A stretch of DNA of 47,504 nt from Methanosarcina sp. Ant1. Lineage in GTDB: Archaea; Halobacteriota; Methanosarcinia; Methanosarcinales; Methanosarcinaceae. The stretch is taken from positions 1-47,504 of the forward strand of contig MDTP02000058.1 in the NCBI GenBank assembly GCA_001714685.2, given 5' to 3'. The position numbers and the translations under genes are program-made. The notes under the pieces were generated by a model, which was not told the origin of the DNA, did not search any database, and saw only the letters and a program-made list of their open reading frames with translations. Below, in pieces: positions 1-10,665 of this stretch (position 1 is its first letter; every line of letters begins with the position of its first letter).

Positions 1-63
1 TACAGAAATTACAGCTTCAGGACCAGCTTCATAGATAACAAAAATCTCTTCACGTGTAAGCAT
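1..63 (-). CDS. IS66-family transposase, N-terminal 21 residues (partial)
   Basis: The minus strand reads M-L-T-R-E-E-I-F followed by IYEAGPEAVISV before the window ends. This matches the typical start of IS66-family transposases, in which an I/YxAGPEAVI segment precedes a coiled coil and the SSKPPS motif. Only the extreme N-terminus is visible, so whether the gene is intact is unknown. It points away from the DUF3344 gene that the element interrupts. Confidence 0.6.
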   Translation of the reverse strand, partial: MLTREEIFVIYEAGPEAVISV

Positions 64-154
64 AATAACGAAACAAATAGGATTCAATTTATATGCAATT
101 TTTCCTCGAAACGAGAAAAAATTGTAGCCTTTGAAAGGCTATCTGAATAGTTAC
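1..154 (-). mobile_element. IS66-like insertion sequence, one end only
   Basis: The element starts inside the window and runs off the left edge. Its inferred outer end is at 154, where the minus strand begins GTAACTATTCAG, a GTAA-type terminus as expected for IS66-like elements. The DUF3344 reading frame on the other side stays homologous up to its codon TTC just before this point and then becomes unrelated. The transposase start codon lies at 63. The target duplication cannot be tested because the far end is outside the window. Confidence 0.6.
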
Positions 155-982
155 GAATTTTAAATCAAAATAACTTTTTGAATTTGCGATGTCGTTTTTA
201 TTGTCCCCGTCCGAGAGCTGTTCGTCGTTAAAGTAAATGGAGTCTTCAAGCCCGGGACTGCCGCAGAGGTATGCTACAGCAAGGTTTGCAGTCTTGTATT
301 TATCTGCATCTATATCTCCCGAGAAGTCCGAATATGCTTCATCATGCATTGACCCCATATCTTCACTCCATCCTTTGCCGTGAAGGTTCAAATTTCCTTC
401 CTCAATCCAGTATTTTGTATCCTTCCCATTTTTATCTTCGTATACTGCAGCAAGTACTATTCCATATACTCTGCCGTCAATGTCCCCTCCAGTTCTGGCT
501 TCCACTTTTACAGGCCCCGTACTTATGTTCGTACTAACGTCATAGGCTACCCAATATACCCCATACCCGGCACCGTATATGGCAGGATTCTGATCCTCAT
601 CGTCTCCCTTGTCTCCTTTACCTTCTAATTTTACACTTTCGAAATCTTTACCGTTAACGATAAGGTCCAGAGTTCCGGTTTTATCTTCGTTTCCTCCCCA
701 CACCCCCACGTATATTCTTGCCCATTTCACGGAATCTCCCGGAACGTTGAATTCCTTCACATAAGGGGTCTTCTTAAGTCCCTCCCCTTCGTCAACATAC
801 AGTCCGCCTTTTACTGTACCTGATGTGATTTCTTTCATTTTGTCCTGTTCAGGGGCACCTTCGAAATTGTAAGTTGCCAGGCATGGAGAAATATACAAAA
901 AAATAATCAAGGTTCCTGCAATGCAGAGGAAAAACCTACCCAATCTGCTCTTTGAAAACATATTATTCTCCTGTCTCTTCAA
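89..982 (-). pseudogene. DUF3344 surface protein, C-terminus removed by IS insertion
   Basis: The start has a hydrophobic signal segment (about residues 14-36) ending near CLA, then a DUF3344 domain. Typical DUF3344 blocks are visible: GTVKGGLY near residue 55, VKWARIYVGVW near 85, YGIVLAAVYED near 173 and KYWIEEG near 188. These proteins are predicted extracellular beta-sandwich proteins of methanogens; their function is not established. The homologous part stops at SYFDLKF (around position 155), and the last 20 or so codons come from the inserted IS66-like element. Two further DUF3344 genes in the window are also broken. The product is probably a truncated or dead surface protein. Confidence 0.75.
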
Positions 983-1483
983 TATCAGTTATTTTAGCTT
1001 CTGGCAACTTTTTGCAGTGTAAGTCACGGACTTTCAGAAATGTCTATATTTACCTTAAGTTTTTAATTGAGTATATTTTCTCACAAATTTTAACTTTTGT
1101 CTTACTTTATTTATTATCAATATATCAATTTTTCTAATTTATGTTGTTTTATTATGAAAAATTTGTTATTAATTGATACTTAATTATTAAAAAATTACAG
1201 TTTTCCAAAATCGTTTTATAACGTGAAAAAAAATATCAGGTAAGAAATAGTCGTAGATAGCATGTGTTATTCTCTTATTGGAAACATTCTTAAGGCTGAA
1301 GTTACAAAGAATATATAAATGTGATATTCTAGTTTGAATGTTAAGCAAAACTCAACTGCGTAGCTGCAACAGTAATTTGAGTCTTTCATGTTACAATTAA
1401 TTTTAAATATAACATTAAATAAGTAATTTTGGCATAATATTCTGAGTCTTCGACCGCATTAAACCCTTTATGGAGATATGTGA
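983..1483. other. AT-rich divergent intergenic region
   Basis: This 500-bp region separates the leftward DUF3344 gene from the rightward histidine kinase gene and should hold both promoters. It is very AT-rich, with several TATA-like stretches such as aatatataaatg near 1310-1321. I see no gene or clear repeat. A Shine-Dalgarno GGAGAT at 1472-1477 supports the kinase start at 1484. Confidence 0.5.
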
Positions 1484-3580
1484 ATGGGTATGAACATTAG
1501 AAATTCTGGTATCGGTATTGTTGGAGACATTCCCTGGGGAACCCATATCTGCCAATTCTATCAAACAACAGAAGATTTGGAAGACATAATGGTTCCCTAT
1601 TTCAAAGTAGGATTGGAAAACAACGAGTTTTGCCTTTGGGTTACGTCACAACCCCTGGAAGTAGAAGAGGCAAGAGAAGCCTTGAGAAGGGCTGTTCCTG
1701 ATATTGATGTTTATCTAGAGAAAGGACAAATCAAAATTATCTCTTACACTTGTTGGTATGTAAATGGGGATATTTCTGATTCTGAAAGGGTCATAGACAG
1801 CTGGATTGAAATACTCAATCATGCTCTGGCAAGTGGTTATGAAGGACTGAGGTTGGCAGAAAACACTTTCTGGCTGGAAAAAGAGGATTGGAGGGACTTT
1901 ATTGATTATGAGGAAAAAATGGATGCTATTATCAGTAAATACCGAATGATAGCTCTATGCTCATACTTTCTCGACATGTGCAGCGCAAGAGAGATTATTG
2001 ACGTAGTCTCCAGCCACCAATCCTCTTTAATCAGAAGGGAAGGAAAATGGGAGTGGATAGATAATTTCGGGCGGAAAAAGGTGGGTGAAGCAGCTTTTCG
2101 AGCTGCAGAAGAAGCAGAAGTTAAGTTGGAAGAAGCACATGAAAAGCTTGAAAAAGCTTATAATTCATTACTGGAAAATGACATAAAGTTTTCTGAAGCT
2201 CAAAAAATAGCTCATATTGGAAGTTGGGATTGGGATCTTGCAACTGATAGATTTTACGGATCTGATGAATTTTACCGCATTTTTGGGTGTAACTATAAAC
2301 AATTCTATGTAAGTTACGATGAAGTTTTGAATTTCATATACCCCGATGATAGGGGCCATGTGGAAAATGCCGTTAAAGGAGCTTTAAACGGAGAGCCCTA
2401 TGACATTGATTATAGGATTATTTTGGCTGATGGAGAAGAGCGCGTAGTCCACGCACAGGGAGAAATCATCTTTGAGAAGAGAAATACTCCTGTTAGAATG
2501 AGAGGAACACTCCAGGACATTACAGAGCGTAAAAATACTGAAAATGCGCTTGAATTAAGCGAAGAAAGGTACCTTTCTTTCATACAAAACTTTACGGGGA
2601 TTGCTTTTCAGAGAAATAAGGATTTCAACCTGGAGTTCATGAAAGGGAGTGTAGAAGAGATTACTGGATACGGTGAAGAAGAATTAATGTCTAAAAAGCA
2701 GTGGAGAGAGCTTATTGAGGAGGAAGACCTGCCTTTATTCCTCGAAAAAGAAAGAGAAGTCAAAAACTCTCCCCCTCCTTATTGTGGAAAACTTAGCTAC
2801 AGAATAAGGTGCAAGGACGGTAAAATAAAATGGGTACACGAAGTTTGTCAGAGGATTCCGGGAAAGAAAGGGAAACCTGATAGTTACCAGGGTACGATAT
2901 CCGACGTTACCGAGAGAATAAAGGCAAAAGAAGCCTTGGTAAAAATTGAAAATGCCAGGAAAAAAGAGATCCATCATAGAATCAAGAACAACTTGCAAGT
3001 AATCTCGTCCCTGCTGGATCTCCAGGCTGAAAAATTTAAGGATAAAGAGATACTCGAAGCTTTCAGAGAAAGTAGGAACCGGGTAATCTCAATGTCCCTT
3101 ATCCATGAAGAGCTCTATAGAGGGGAGGAACTCGATACACTGGATTTTTCGGCATACCTTCGAAAGCTAGCTGAAAACCTTTTCCAGACTTATAGCCTTA
3201 ATAATGAAAATATCCACCTGTGCATGGATCTGGAAGAAAACGCATATTTTAATATAGATATTGCTATTCCGTTAGGAATAATTGTCAATGAACTCGTTTC
3301 CAACTCCCTCAAACATGCATTTCCCAACAGGAATGAAGGAGAAATTCGAATCCGGCTTTGTAGGGAAGAAAGGAATAACAGGATACATGAATCCCTTTTC
3401 AGCCTGACAATTTCAGATAACGGAAAAGGAATTTCTGAAAATATAGAATTAGAAACTCTCAAATCACTAGGATTGCAGTTAGTAAGTACTCTCGTAGATC
3501 AGCTGGATGGAAAAATAGAGCTTAAAAGAGCGCAGGGGGCTGAATTCAGAATCACATTCAAGGTAACAGAAAGATCATAA
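1484..3580 (+). CDS. MEDS-PAS-PAS sensor histidine kinase
   Basis: A 698-residue protein with no predicted membrane segments. Residues about 8-195 form a MEDS domain (opening GDIPWGTHICQFY), a module known from methanogen and methylotroph sensors such as DcmR. A short coiled coil follows (about 205-235), then two PAS domains (about 240-350 and 358-485, each followed by a D-I/V-T-E-R motif). A HisKA_2-type phosphoacceptor region carries EIHHRIKNNLQVISSLLDLQ (about 490-510). The C-terminal ATPase domain shows N-box NELVSNSLKHAFP and G1 box DNGKGI. There is no receiver domain and no adjacent response regulator, so the partner is unknown. GGAGAT lies 6 nt before the ATG. The ligand cannot be read from sequence. 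Confidence 0.88.
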   Translation: MGMNIRNSGIGIVGDIPWGTHICQFYQTTEDLEDIMVPYFKVGLENNEFCLWVTSQPLEVEEAREALRRAVPDIDVYLEKGQIKIISYTCWYVNGDISDSERVIDSWIEILNHALASGYEGLRLAENTFWLEKEDWRDFIDYEEKMDAIISKYRMIALCSYFLDMCSAREIIDVVSSHQSSLIRREGKWEWIDNFGRKKVGEAAFRAAEEAEVKLEEAHEKLEKAYNSLLENDIKFSEAQKIAHIGSWDWDLATDRFYGSDEFYRIFGCNYKQFYVSYDEVLNFIYPDDRGHVENAVKGALNGEPYDIDYRIILADGEERVVHAQGEIIFEKRNTPVRMRGTLQDITERKNTENALELSEERYLSFIQNFTGIAFQRNKDFNLEFMKGSVEEITGYGEEELMSKKQWRELIEEEDLPLFLEKEREVKNSPPPYCGKLSYRIRCKDGKIKWVHEVCQRIPGKKGKPDSYQGTISDVTERIKAKEALVKIENARKKEIHHRIKNNLQVISSLLDLQAEKFKDKEILEAFRESRNRVISMSLIHEELYRGEELDTLDFSAYLRKLAENLFQTYSLNNENIHLCMDLEENAYFNIDIAIPLGIIVNELVSNSLKHAFPNRNEGEIRIRLCREERNNRIHESLFSLTISDNGKGISENIELETLKSLGLQLVSTLVDQLDGKIELKRAQGAEFRITFKVTERS

Positions 3581-3785
3581 TCCAGGATAAAAAACAACAG
3601 ACCTTCATATTCTAGATACTTAAAATCCTCCGAGAAATGGTCCGTCTTATATTTTGAGCTTTTTTACTAAAAGAACATAAATCCTTCGAATAACAGGCAC
3701 AAAATAATGAAAGTACCTTCAAATTAACAGGGCATTTATGCAAAATTAAGCTGTGAAATCAATTATTGAAACTATATACAAAAAG

Positions 3786-5110
3786 GGCTCTTCGCTACTT
3801 CATGTGGGTAGTTTGAAATCTAACTTTCCAATTTTTAGATAGATAGTATTAATAAAATATTGAGTGTTTCGATACCCTCTAGCATTACTTTTTATTAACT
3901 GTGCGATACTGTTAATACCTTCCAAAATGCCGTTAGTAATTCTGGACTCAAAGTAATTCAAAATTCCATCCCAATGGCTTTTTATTGTCTTAGAAACTTC
4001 AATTACTGCTTCTAACCTGCTATGAGTTGCCCATAAATACCATTTTTTAAGGTATTGTTCAGCTTCCTCTCGATTTTTGCATTCCCAGAACTTTTTAAGG
4101 CTTTCTTTTATATTGTATGCTCTTAGTGTCTCCATTTTTTGGTTTTTGAATTCTAAAAGCCTTTTCTTTTTTTCTTCAGTTAAATTTTCCTCGTTTGTAA
4201 GCCATATGAATTTGGTTTTTTTGAGCTTCTTAGTTTTTTTTGTTCTTGTATCCTTACTTCATTGACTCCTTCATTCATCGCTTTTATCACATGAAATTTG
4301 TCGAATGTAATTTCTGCATTAGGAAGCCCTTTTGAAATTCCACTGATATATGATGGAGACATATCACAACATACCATTCTGATGTTGCTAGGGTTTCCAT
4401 TATGATTTTGCAAATCTTCGCTAAAACTGGTAATGGTAGAAGAGTCTTTTCCTTCACAAGCAAATATTACTTTAGAATCTTTGTTATCAACAACAAGCGT
4501 TATGTATTCGTGTCCTTTCTTGGATGAAGTTTCATCTATGCCAACCACAAATACATCCGAAAAGTCTTCATTGGATCTTGCTTCGTCAACGTAATGGTGT
4601 ATAACTCTCCAAAGCCTCGTGTCATGCTCTCCAAGCAAGTTCCCAACTTGTAATACTGGCATTCTTTTTGCCAGTTCTAGGATCATGGCTTCCATTTGAA
4701 GAGTAAAACCACTTTGCTCGCGAGCCCATGGAAATTCTATTTGGAGAATTCCACAATTGCTACATTTTACTCGCGGAACTCTACAATGCAAATAGGTGGT
4801 GTAATTAAAGTAGTCGGTATGTCGCAACACTTTTTCTTTAGTATCATAAGCTGAGCAATTAGGTTTACCACATTTAGGACAAGGAAATTTAGAACCACTT
4901 CTAAAATCAAGCCAAATATCAAGGTTTTTAGATATTGAGTCAAGTTTATAATCTCTTATGTACCATGGTTCTTTAACATTCAAAGGTAATTCAAACGCTT
5001 TTTCGCAAATGAGTGATCAAACTCCTATAGTTATTTACGTCAAATATTGGCCACTCAATTATATTATAATTATATTATAAAAAACTACCCATATTAACTA
5101 GCGAAGAGCC
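3786..5110 (-). mobile_element. ISL3-like insertion sequence (1325 bp)
   Basis: The ends are inverted repeats: GGCTCTTCGCTA at 3786 followed by GTGGGTAGTTT, and the matching AAACTACCCA...TAGCGAAGAGCC ending at 5110. The interior holds a frameshifted ISL3-type transposase on the minus strand. The flanking 8-mers, acaaaaag on the left and atcgagca on the right, do not match. The element therefore lacks a target duplication, and one flank was probably lost by deletion or recombination. The right end abuts the broken DUF3344 gene. Confidence 0.85.
3800..4983 (-). pseudogene. ISL3-family transposase, frameshifted
   Basis: The N-terminal part (4180-4983) has the ISL3 zinc-binding layout CPKCGKPNC...CSNCG, then VVGIDETSSKKGHEY and VCCDMSPSYISG around two catalytic acidic positions, and FDKFHVIKAMNE. 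The C-terminal part (3800-4135) has the family ending with NGILEGINSIAQLIKSNARGYRN. The two parts lie in different frames. The join is at a run of eight A on the minus strand (4234-4241), where a -1 shift restores a continuous protein of about 390 residues. This may be a disabling indel or slippage on A_AAA_AAA. ISL3 transposases are normally single frames, so an indel is more likely. Confidence 0.8.
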
Positions 5111-5579
5111 ATCGAGCAGTAAGGTCGTACCACATCAGGTAGTCGCTCGTCACGCGGTTCATGTGGTCGTTGACTCAGACAGGTCCAGTTCCACCAGAGC
5201 CGGGGAACGAGTAAGATGTATTAAAGGTCTCACTCTTCTGGAGCTCGTAGTTTCCGTCGCCGTTCGCGTCGATGCCGATAGTCACATTGCCCTTGCGATT
5301 TTCCTGCATGTGGCCGTCATAGACGGTAACGTAGAGCCTGGCCCATTTGATATCCGTGTACACAGGCAGGGTAAACATCTTCTGCGCGGACGTTGCAAAT
5401 CCGGGATATGAGCCGTACCAGAGTCCACCGGAGACAGTCCCTTTCTGGACAGTCGTCAGCGGAATGCCGTCATCGTAGCTGTTTGCGGTAGTCGGAGCTG
5501 CTGCCGAAGCAGTGCTCAGTAAAAGCAGCATTACCAGTATTGGAAGTAGATATTTAGCGTATTTGAAGTCCATATTCAT
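5111..5579 (-). pseudogene. DUF3344 protein N-terminal fragment with in-frame TGA
   Basis: The fragment has a signal peptide (hydrophobic LLPILVMLLLLSTASAAAP) and the first third of a DUF3344 domain, with GTVSGGLWYG and IKWARLYVTVYDGH. The frame is open to a TGA at 5172-5174, then continues in the same frame as V-N-D-H-M-N-R-V-T-S-D-Y until the ISL3-like element at 5110. TGA is not the pyrrolysine codon, so this is a nonsense mutation in an already truncated gene. GGTGAT precedes the ATG at 5579. The protein is related to, but not the same gene as, the DUF3344 proteins at 89-982 and 8296-10295. Confidence 0.75.
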
Positions 5580-6613
5580 CACCTTTTGAATTCATGTTCA
5601 TCACCTGAAAAAGCAGGAGAACGACCTGATCAGGTCGCCTCTGCAGAAAGTATTGTTTCTTTTCTGTTTCTTTGGAACAGTGCGGCTTATTTGTTGACGC
5701 ATCGACTTTGTACTGGTATGGGCAGGCATCTGTCTATGTATTTCCTGGCGTGCTGCTGCTGAAATTGTAGAGACGAGATGCTAATCAGCCTTAACACCGC
5801 AAGGAGCGGTGAGAGGAATGTTTCGCCTTAGAAGGCTTAGGCTAGGTGGATCATATATCGTGCCTTTGGCATTATTTCCTCTCCAGACAGAAGGCAGAGA
5901 GCTGCCTTTGAGGTACACAAAGTCGTTCTAGGGATCGGAAGTTTTTGTTAAGAATAAAATAACTAGAAGCAGTTGGTGCTGCTAATTGTTGAACCAGGCA
6001 GTTGGAGTTATCGAAGTTGTCGTTGCCGAGCTGCAAGCCTTCTGGTGATTTTCCATGCCTGGTTGCTGAGATTATGGGGGAGTTAAAAACAGGCAGCTGC
6101 ACAGATTAGAGTTCATGAGTTTCTAATACTTGTCAGGTCTTTTCTTAAATATCACCTCCTTATTAATGAAATCAAATTTGCGGGCATTTTTTTCACAAAT
6201 CCTACTAAAGAAGAGGATTTGTTTATCACAATACAGTTAATTCAAAAAAGAGTTATGAATATGAAGTATTTAAATTTTGTTAAAAATTAAAACTCATATC
6301 CATTAATATATGTGATAAGTAACACGGTTCTAAATATTAGTAATATATAGCTTGTAGATTCTTTTTTTCCGATCTTTCATTTTTTCACGAAAAGTCCAGG
6401 CTTCCTCCCGGAGAAAGAATATCGAAAAGGATTATGTTTTTCAGTTAGGGTTCAGACCTTTTCCAATGAAATATCTCTTTAATTCGATACTCACAAAAAG
6501 TAACTAATGAAAAGAACCTCCCTATTTGGGTGCCTCACGCAGGACGCAATCGTCCCTTTATTCTTTTGAAAACCTTCATAGTCATGTGTAACCCCGAGAA
6601 CTACAGTTGTTTG
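5580..6613. other. Gene-poor region with a perfect palindrome
   Basis: No convincing gene is present. A perfect 16-bp palindrome, CGACCTGATCAGGTCG, lies at 5622-5637, about 45 bp upstream of the DUF3344 fragment start. A 76-codon minus-strand frame (5872-6102) has no recognisable domain and no convincing Shine-Dalgarno, so I do not call it. The remainder is AT-rich. It is probably the former upstream region and debris of the surface-protein locus. Confidence 0.4.
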
Positions 6614-6790
6614 GCTCTTCGCCGCTTTGCGTGGGTTGAAAATAATTATTCAGTTAGTAAGTTATCATGCCAAATAGATAAACATCGAATCTGGATTTGA
6701 TTTTCCCATTAATTTATCCAAAGATTACGCGTATTACACCTACATTTCGAAAGTGAACGTATAATTACCCACACGAAATAGCGAAGAACC
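6614..6790. mobile_element. 177-bp MITE with ISL3-type terminal repeats
   Basis: The left end is GGCTCTTCGCCGC followed by gggttgaaaat. The right end, read inverted, is GGTTCTTCGCTA followed by gggtaatta. These match the ends of the ISL3-like element at 3786-5110, but there is no transposase. A second element of this kind, with an insertion, is at 25112-25547. No target duplication is visible. It is probably a non-autonomous derivative mobilised by an ISL3-type transposase. Confidence 0.7.
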
Positions 6791-8295
6791 TATGTTCTGA
6801 GTGGTATTTCCGATCACGCTAATTTTTCCAATGGCTAGGTGTCCAGCGAAATCCACTGTTGAATAATTGCATAAAGAACTACATGCAGTTGAGGTGATTG
6901 ATACCAATTTGATCTTTAATGAATATACTTAGAATCACTTTTTTAAAGTTGTAAATTTCATTCTTTCTGATATCACGAATTTTTAATTTAGTAATATCAA
7001 ATATTATAAAATTAAGGAAAAGTGTTAAATAAAATGTTATAATACACTAGTATGCAATACGAACAGACCAAAACTAGAAAGCCTCCTAAATTTGTTAATA
7101 GCACCTACAATGCTGGGAATTCTTCACCTGTAAGAGCAGGCAGGTGAGGAGTTTCAGGTGCGAGGTTGAGTCAGAAAACTCTGACTCTTTGTTCATTATT
7201 GAACTTTTTTTGGCATGTAGCCTGAGAACTGCAAGTTTTTTTGATTTTTATGGTCAATCGGTTTGACCGGCAAAACGGTCACTATACCCATCGTGCCTGC
7301 ATATTACCTTTTCTCGACCCTGGAAGGAATTAGTACTATCCTGTTGTCCTATAAAGTCTGTCTGCAGTACTTTCCCAATGCTGGCAGGAGAAAACAGTTG
7401 TTCTGATTTCACCTGCAAGCTTTTCAGGGGCAAGTATGCAAGCTACTTCGATTTCCTGTTGAGATCTGCAATAGAAGGATCTGGTAGTTTGTTTTTCCGG
7501 ACTTTTGCTTACTGTCTGAGCTGAAAATTCTCATTTAAGGATTCTTGTTCTGCCGGTATCAATTAATGCAGCTAAATATTGTGAGGTAAAAAGGGAAATA
7601 TTCGAAAATGAAGTCAAAATGGAGGGTAATCTCCATTCTCTGCGTTCCTGCAGAGAATATGATCTCTTAAAATAGTTGAAAACTGAAAAAGACTGATTAG
7701 AAACTACAGATATCCATAAAATTTTTGCGTCAGTATGACCTGTGATTCTGGAGTATCTTCTTCTGGAATATAATAAACTTCTTATGAACTCATACAGGTT
7801 AATAGTATTTATTTTTTTAATAGTTATTATTTTTGTGTAGAACGTAGCAAAAAATTGATATTAAATATTGATACTAAATTAAAAAATAATAATAAATATT
7901 AAATAAATATTTGAATAATTGATTAAATAAGCAAACTAATTTAAAAATGAATGATGGAAATTTTGGATTACTCAATAACTCCTAAGTTAGCAAATTGAAA
8001 AAAAGAACTTAATGCCTTAAAAAAAGTAGGCACTGAACAGATTCATTCACTCTCAAACTGAAATAATATGAAAGTATGACTAAATATGCACAAGAAGTTA
8101 AGCATAAGTATATTCAAGAGACATTTGGAAAAGTTAATATATCTGAATAATTGTTAATAAAATACTTATTTGTGTTAAGAATCAAATATAAACTGGGAAG
8201 AACTTAAGTAGAAAGGATCCTGCAGATGATCTGTTAAAGAGAATTCTATCAGAAATGGTAATTTATTTAATAGTATTTAGCCTGAAACTAGACTA
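6791..8295. other. Gene-poor region with dispersed repeat and hairpins
   Basis: No gene is supported. The region holds one inverted-orientation copy of the dispersed hairpin repeat (about 6983-7280) and two adjacent perfect hairpins at 7618-7655 (AATGGAG...CTCCATT and CTCTGC...GCAGAG). A very AT-rich stretch from 7800 to 8290 follows. An upstream part of the next DUF3344 gene would be expected here but is absent. Confidence 0.4.
6983..7280 (-). repeat. Dispersed hairpin repeat, copy A
   Basis: Read on the minus strand it has the family order: ccggtcaaaccgattgacc box, GCACCTGAAACTCC, the stem CACCTG/CAGGTG (7124-7130 with 7141-7147), GAATTCCCAGCATTG, AGGAGGC...tctgttcg, then an AT-rich tail containing ATTTAACACTTTT and ATTACTAAATT. 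Seven copies occur in this window. The function is unknown. Confidence 0.75.
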
Positions 8296-10295
8296 ATGGG
8301 ACATTTACTAAAAGGCAGTTACTGCGGAGCTGACACATGGGATGTTAAGAACAATTTTAAACCGAACGGCGCAAACACCCTAACTTATGACAGGACTGAT
8401 TCATTCTATAAGAATGTCCTTGGCATCTTGACAGCCGAATACACGACATCGTCTTCAAGCAACACTGGTGGAGATACTTCTTCTGGTACTTCTTCTGGTA
8501 CTTCTTCTGGTACTTCTTCTGGTACTTCTTCTGGTACTTCATCTGGTACTTCATCTGATACTTTTTCTGGTAATACTAGTGGAGATACATCCTCTGGTAA
8601 CCAGTCAGGAAGCGGACAGATATTCTCAGCTGACCTGGGCATAAAGGAGATTAAAGTCTCGCACAATGATGTAGCGAAAGCCTGGGAAAATCTGAACAAC
8701 ACTGTAACGGTTAATGTAACGAATTACGGGCCGAAGGACGCAGGCAATTTTGCCCTCGAATTTTATTCAGAGGGGTCTCTTGTCGAAAGTAAATCGATTA
8801 CTGGACTTGCAAATGGAGCCACAGAGGCTGTTGAATTTACTTGGAAGCCGGAGGAAGTAAAGAATTACACTCTTAAGGCGGTTGCCGTTCCCGGCTCTAC
8901 TATAAGTGACCCGATCACTACAAATAATGAACTTAGTAAGACCCAAGAGGTACTACATAACGGTTACGTTGGCGACAAGCCTCTTGAAACCTATACCCAC
9001 GGCACCGTTAAAGGAAATCTTATTTATGATTATGGAAACAGCAGCTACAGCAATAAGATCTCCCCCGGCGGTATATACACTGTAATTCATAGTATTAACC
9101 TGCCTGAAGGGGCAACTGTGAAGTTTGCAAGGCTCTACGACTTCTGGACATGGAGTGCAACAGGCAGTAAGGGAGTCGATCCCTCCATGAGCCTGACGTT
9201 TGAAGGGAAATCTCTGACTCCGGAAGCCGAGTATAGTGATAAAAAGGGCTGGGGTTCACAGTATGACTACCCAACCGGGACCTGTGCTTATAACGTAACA
9301 GAGCTTGTGAGTGGAAACGGAAATTATACCACAACAGTCACAAACACCAATAACGATTCGAAAAACTATTTCTGCATTGACGGGGTCGGCCTGCTTGTAG
9401 TGTATGAAGACGTATCAGGCAAGGAAATCGAATACTGGATCAATGAAGGATGCGACGTGGTGAGTACGATGAGTTCCTCAGGAGGTTTAACTCCAGAGGA
9501 AGCTACCGTGAAAATCCCATTTGAAGGCGGCTTTATAAATCTCAGCAATGTAGACGAGGCCAAGCTCTGGACTACAGTTCAGTCCGGAGGACATGGTGGC
9601 ATTGCTTTAAAATTCAATGAAATGAATAAATCTGGTGCTTATAACTCGACTCCTTATTCAGATCTGGATATCGATGAAGCAAGGCCTGTCGGAACTTATC
9701 TCCTGGCTGAGAACAACACAGCTCAGATAATTGCCCCTTCGGTTACAGATAATAGTGGCGACTATCTGACCCCCTCGAATGCAATCCTTGTTGTCAGTTA
9801 TAAGGACGGGACAACTGACAACACGAACGGAACAACAGACAACTCAAACAACTCAAACGCAACAACTGACAACTCGGATAACTCGAACAACTCAAACGCA
9901 ACAACTGACAACTCGAATGCAACATGTTCGTCAGGATCGGGTTCTAAAGCAACGGTATCGCTTACTGTGAATATCACACCTACAATTTCCCTGGAGGTCA
10001 CACCGAACTCAGTCGATTTCGGAACAGTAAAACCAGGAACACTGAGCCAATCCGTCCCCCTGACTTTCCAAAACAATGGGCACGGTAGTATAAAAGTAAC
10101 GGCTGAAGTGGAAGACCAGAATAACGGCCCCTTCAATACAGGGCTAACGTTGATCAGAACAAATGTTCTGCTTACAGCAAACTCATAGCTTCAAAAACAT
10201 CTGAAACTTCGAAAGTCCAGCTTGACCTGCCGGAAAACTATTCGTCCGCAGGACAATTCAATGGAAGCCTTATTTTCTGGGCAGAAGCAGCCTGA
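8296..10295 (+). pseudogene. Large CARDB/DUF3344 surface protein, both ends damaged
   Basis: The frame opens inside a DUF3344 domain (YCGADTWDV...TYDRTDSFYKN) with no signal peptide, so the N-terminus is missing. A Gly-Thr-Ser-Ser linker of 12-bp tandem repeats follows (about residues 57-95), then a CARDB-type adhesion domain (about 110-215) and a full DUF3344 domain (about 220-500). Next come an Asn/Asp/Thr-rich linker of NSN-ATTD repeats and a C-terminal beta-sandwich module (SLEVTPNSVDFGTVKPG). The open frame stops at 10188. One frame over, D-Q-N-K-C-S...GSLIFWAEAA continues the domain to a TGA at 10293-10295, which indicates a single-base loss near 10150. It is probably a former cell-surface protein. 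Confidence 0.75.
8474..8572 (+). repeat. 12-bp tandem repeat coding Gly-Thr-Ser-Ser
   Basis: The unit ggtacttcttct is repeated about six times with few changes inside the large surface-protein frame. Units of 12 bp keep the frame, so slippage would alter only linker length. Confidence 0.85.
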
Positions 10296-10656
10296 TAAGG
10301 CTGCTTCTCTATTTTTTGGATTTAGTAAATAGTGTTATTTGGTAGAAAGGTTGAATCCAATCCAGAAATAGTTTAAGAGGATTTCGGCTTTTGTATATAA
10401 AATATTTATAAGTAACTTGACCAGATAGGAATTTTATTTAAGCGTTCCTTATTTTTTTAAATATTAGAGTCATTATAATTACTACTGACTCGCTGGGCTT
10501 TATTTTGCTCCTCAAGTGTGTAAGTCCCACTCCGGTAAATTAAGTCAGTTCAGGAGATTTTTGCATAGATTGGGTTTTAATATTTTGCAACATTGTGTTA
10601 ACATATGTTAACAATTTTTTCGAAAAGGATATTAAGTACTATAATGTATAAAAGTT
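10296..10656. promoter_or_regulatory. Intergenic region upstream of the FmdE-like gene
   Basis: A hairpin GCAGCCTGATAAGGCTGC at 10287-10304 overlaps the end of the broken surface gene and is followed by a T-rich run (ttctctattttttgg), so it is a plausible terminator. The rest is AT-rich. A TATA-like ataatgtata lies about 20 bp before the FmdE-like start, so the transcript leader would be short. Confidence 0.4.
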
Positions 10657-10665
10657 GTGATCAAA

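Noticed and set aside
5172-5174. In-frame stop as pyrrolysine or selenocysteine readthrough
   Set aside because: The codon is TGA, not the pyrrolysine codon TAG, there is no selenocysteine context, and the gene is truncated by an insertion sequence anyway.
5872-6102. 76-codon minus-strand ORF
   Set aside because: It has no domain, atypical composition and no Shine-Dalgarno. It is probably upstream debris of the surface gene.
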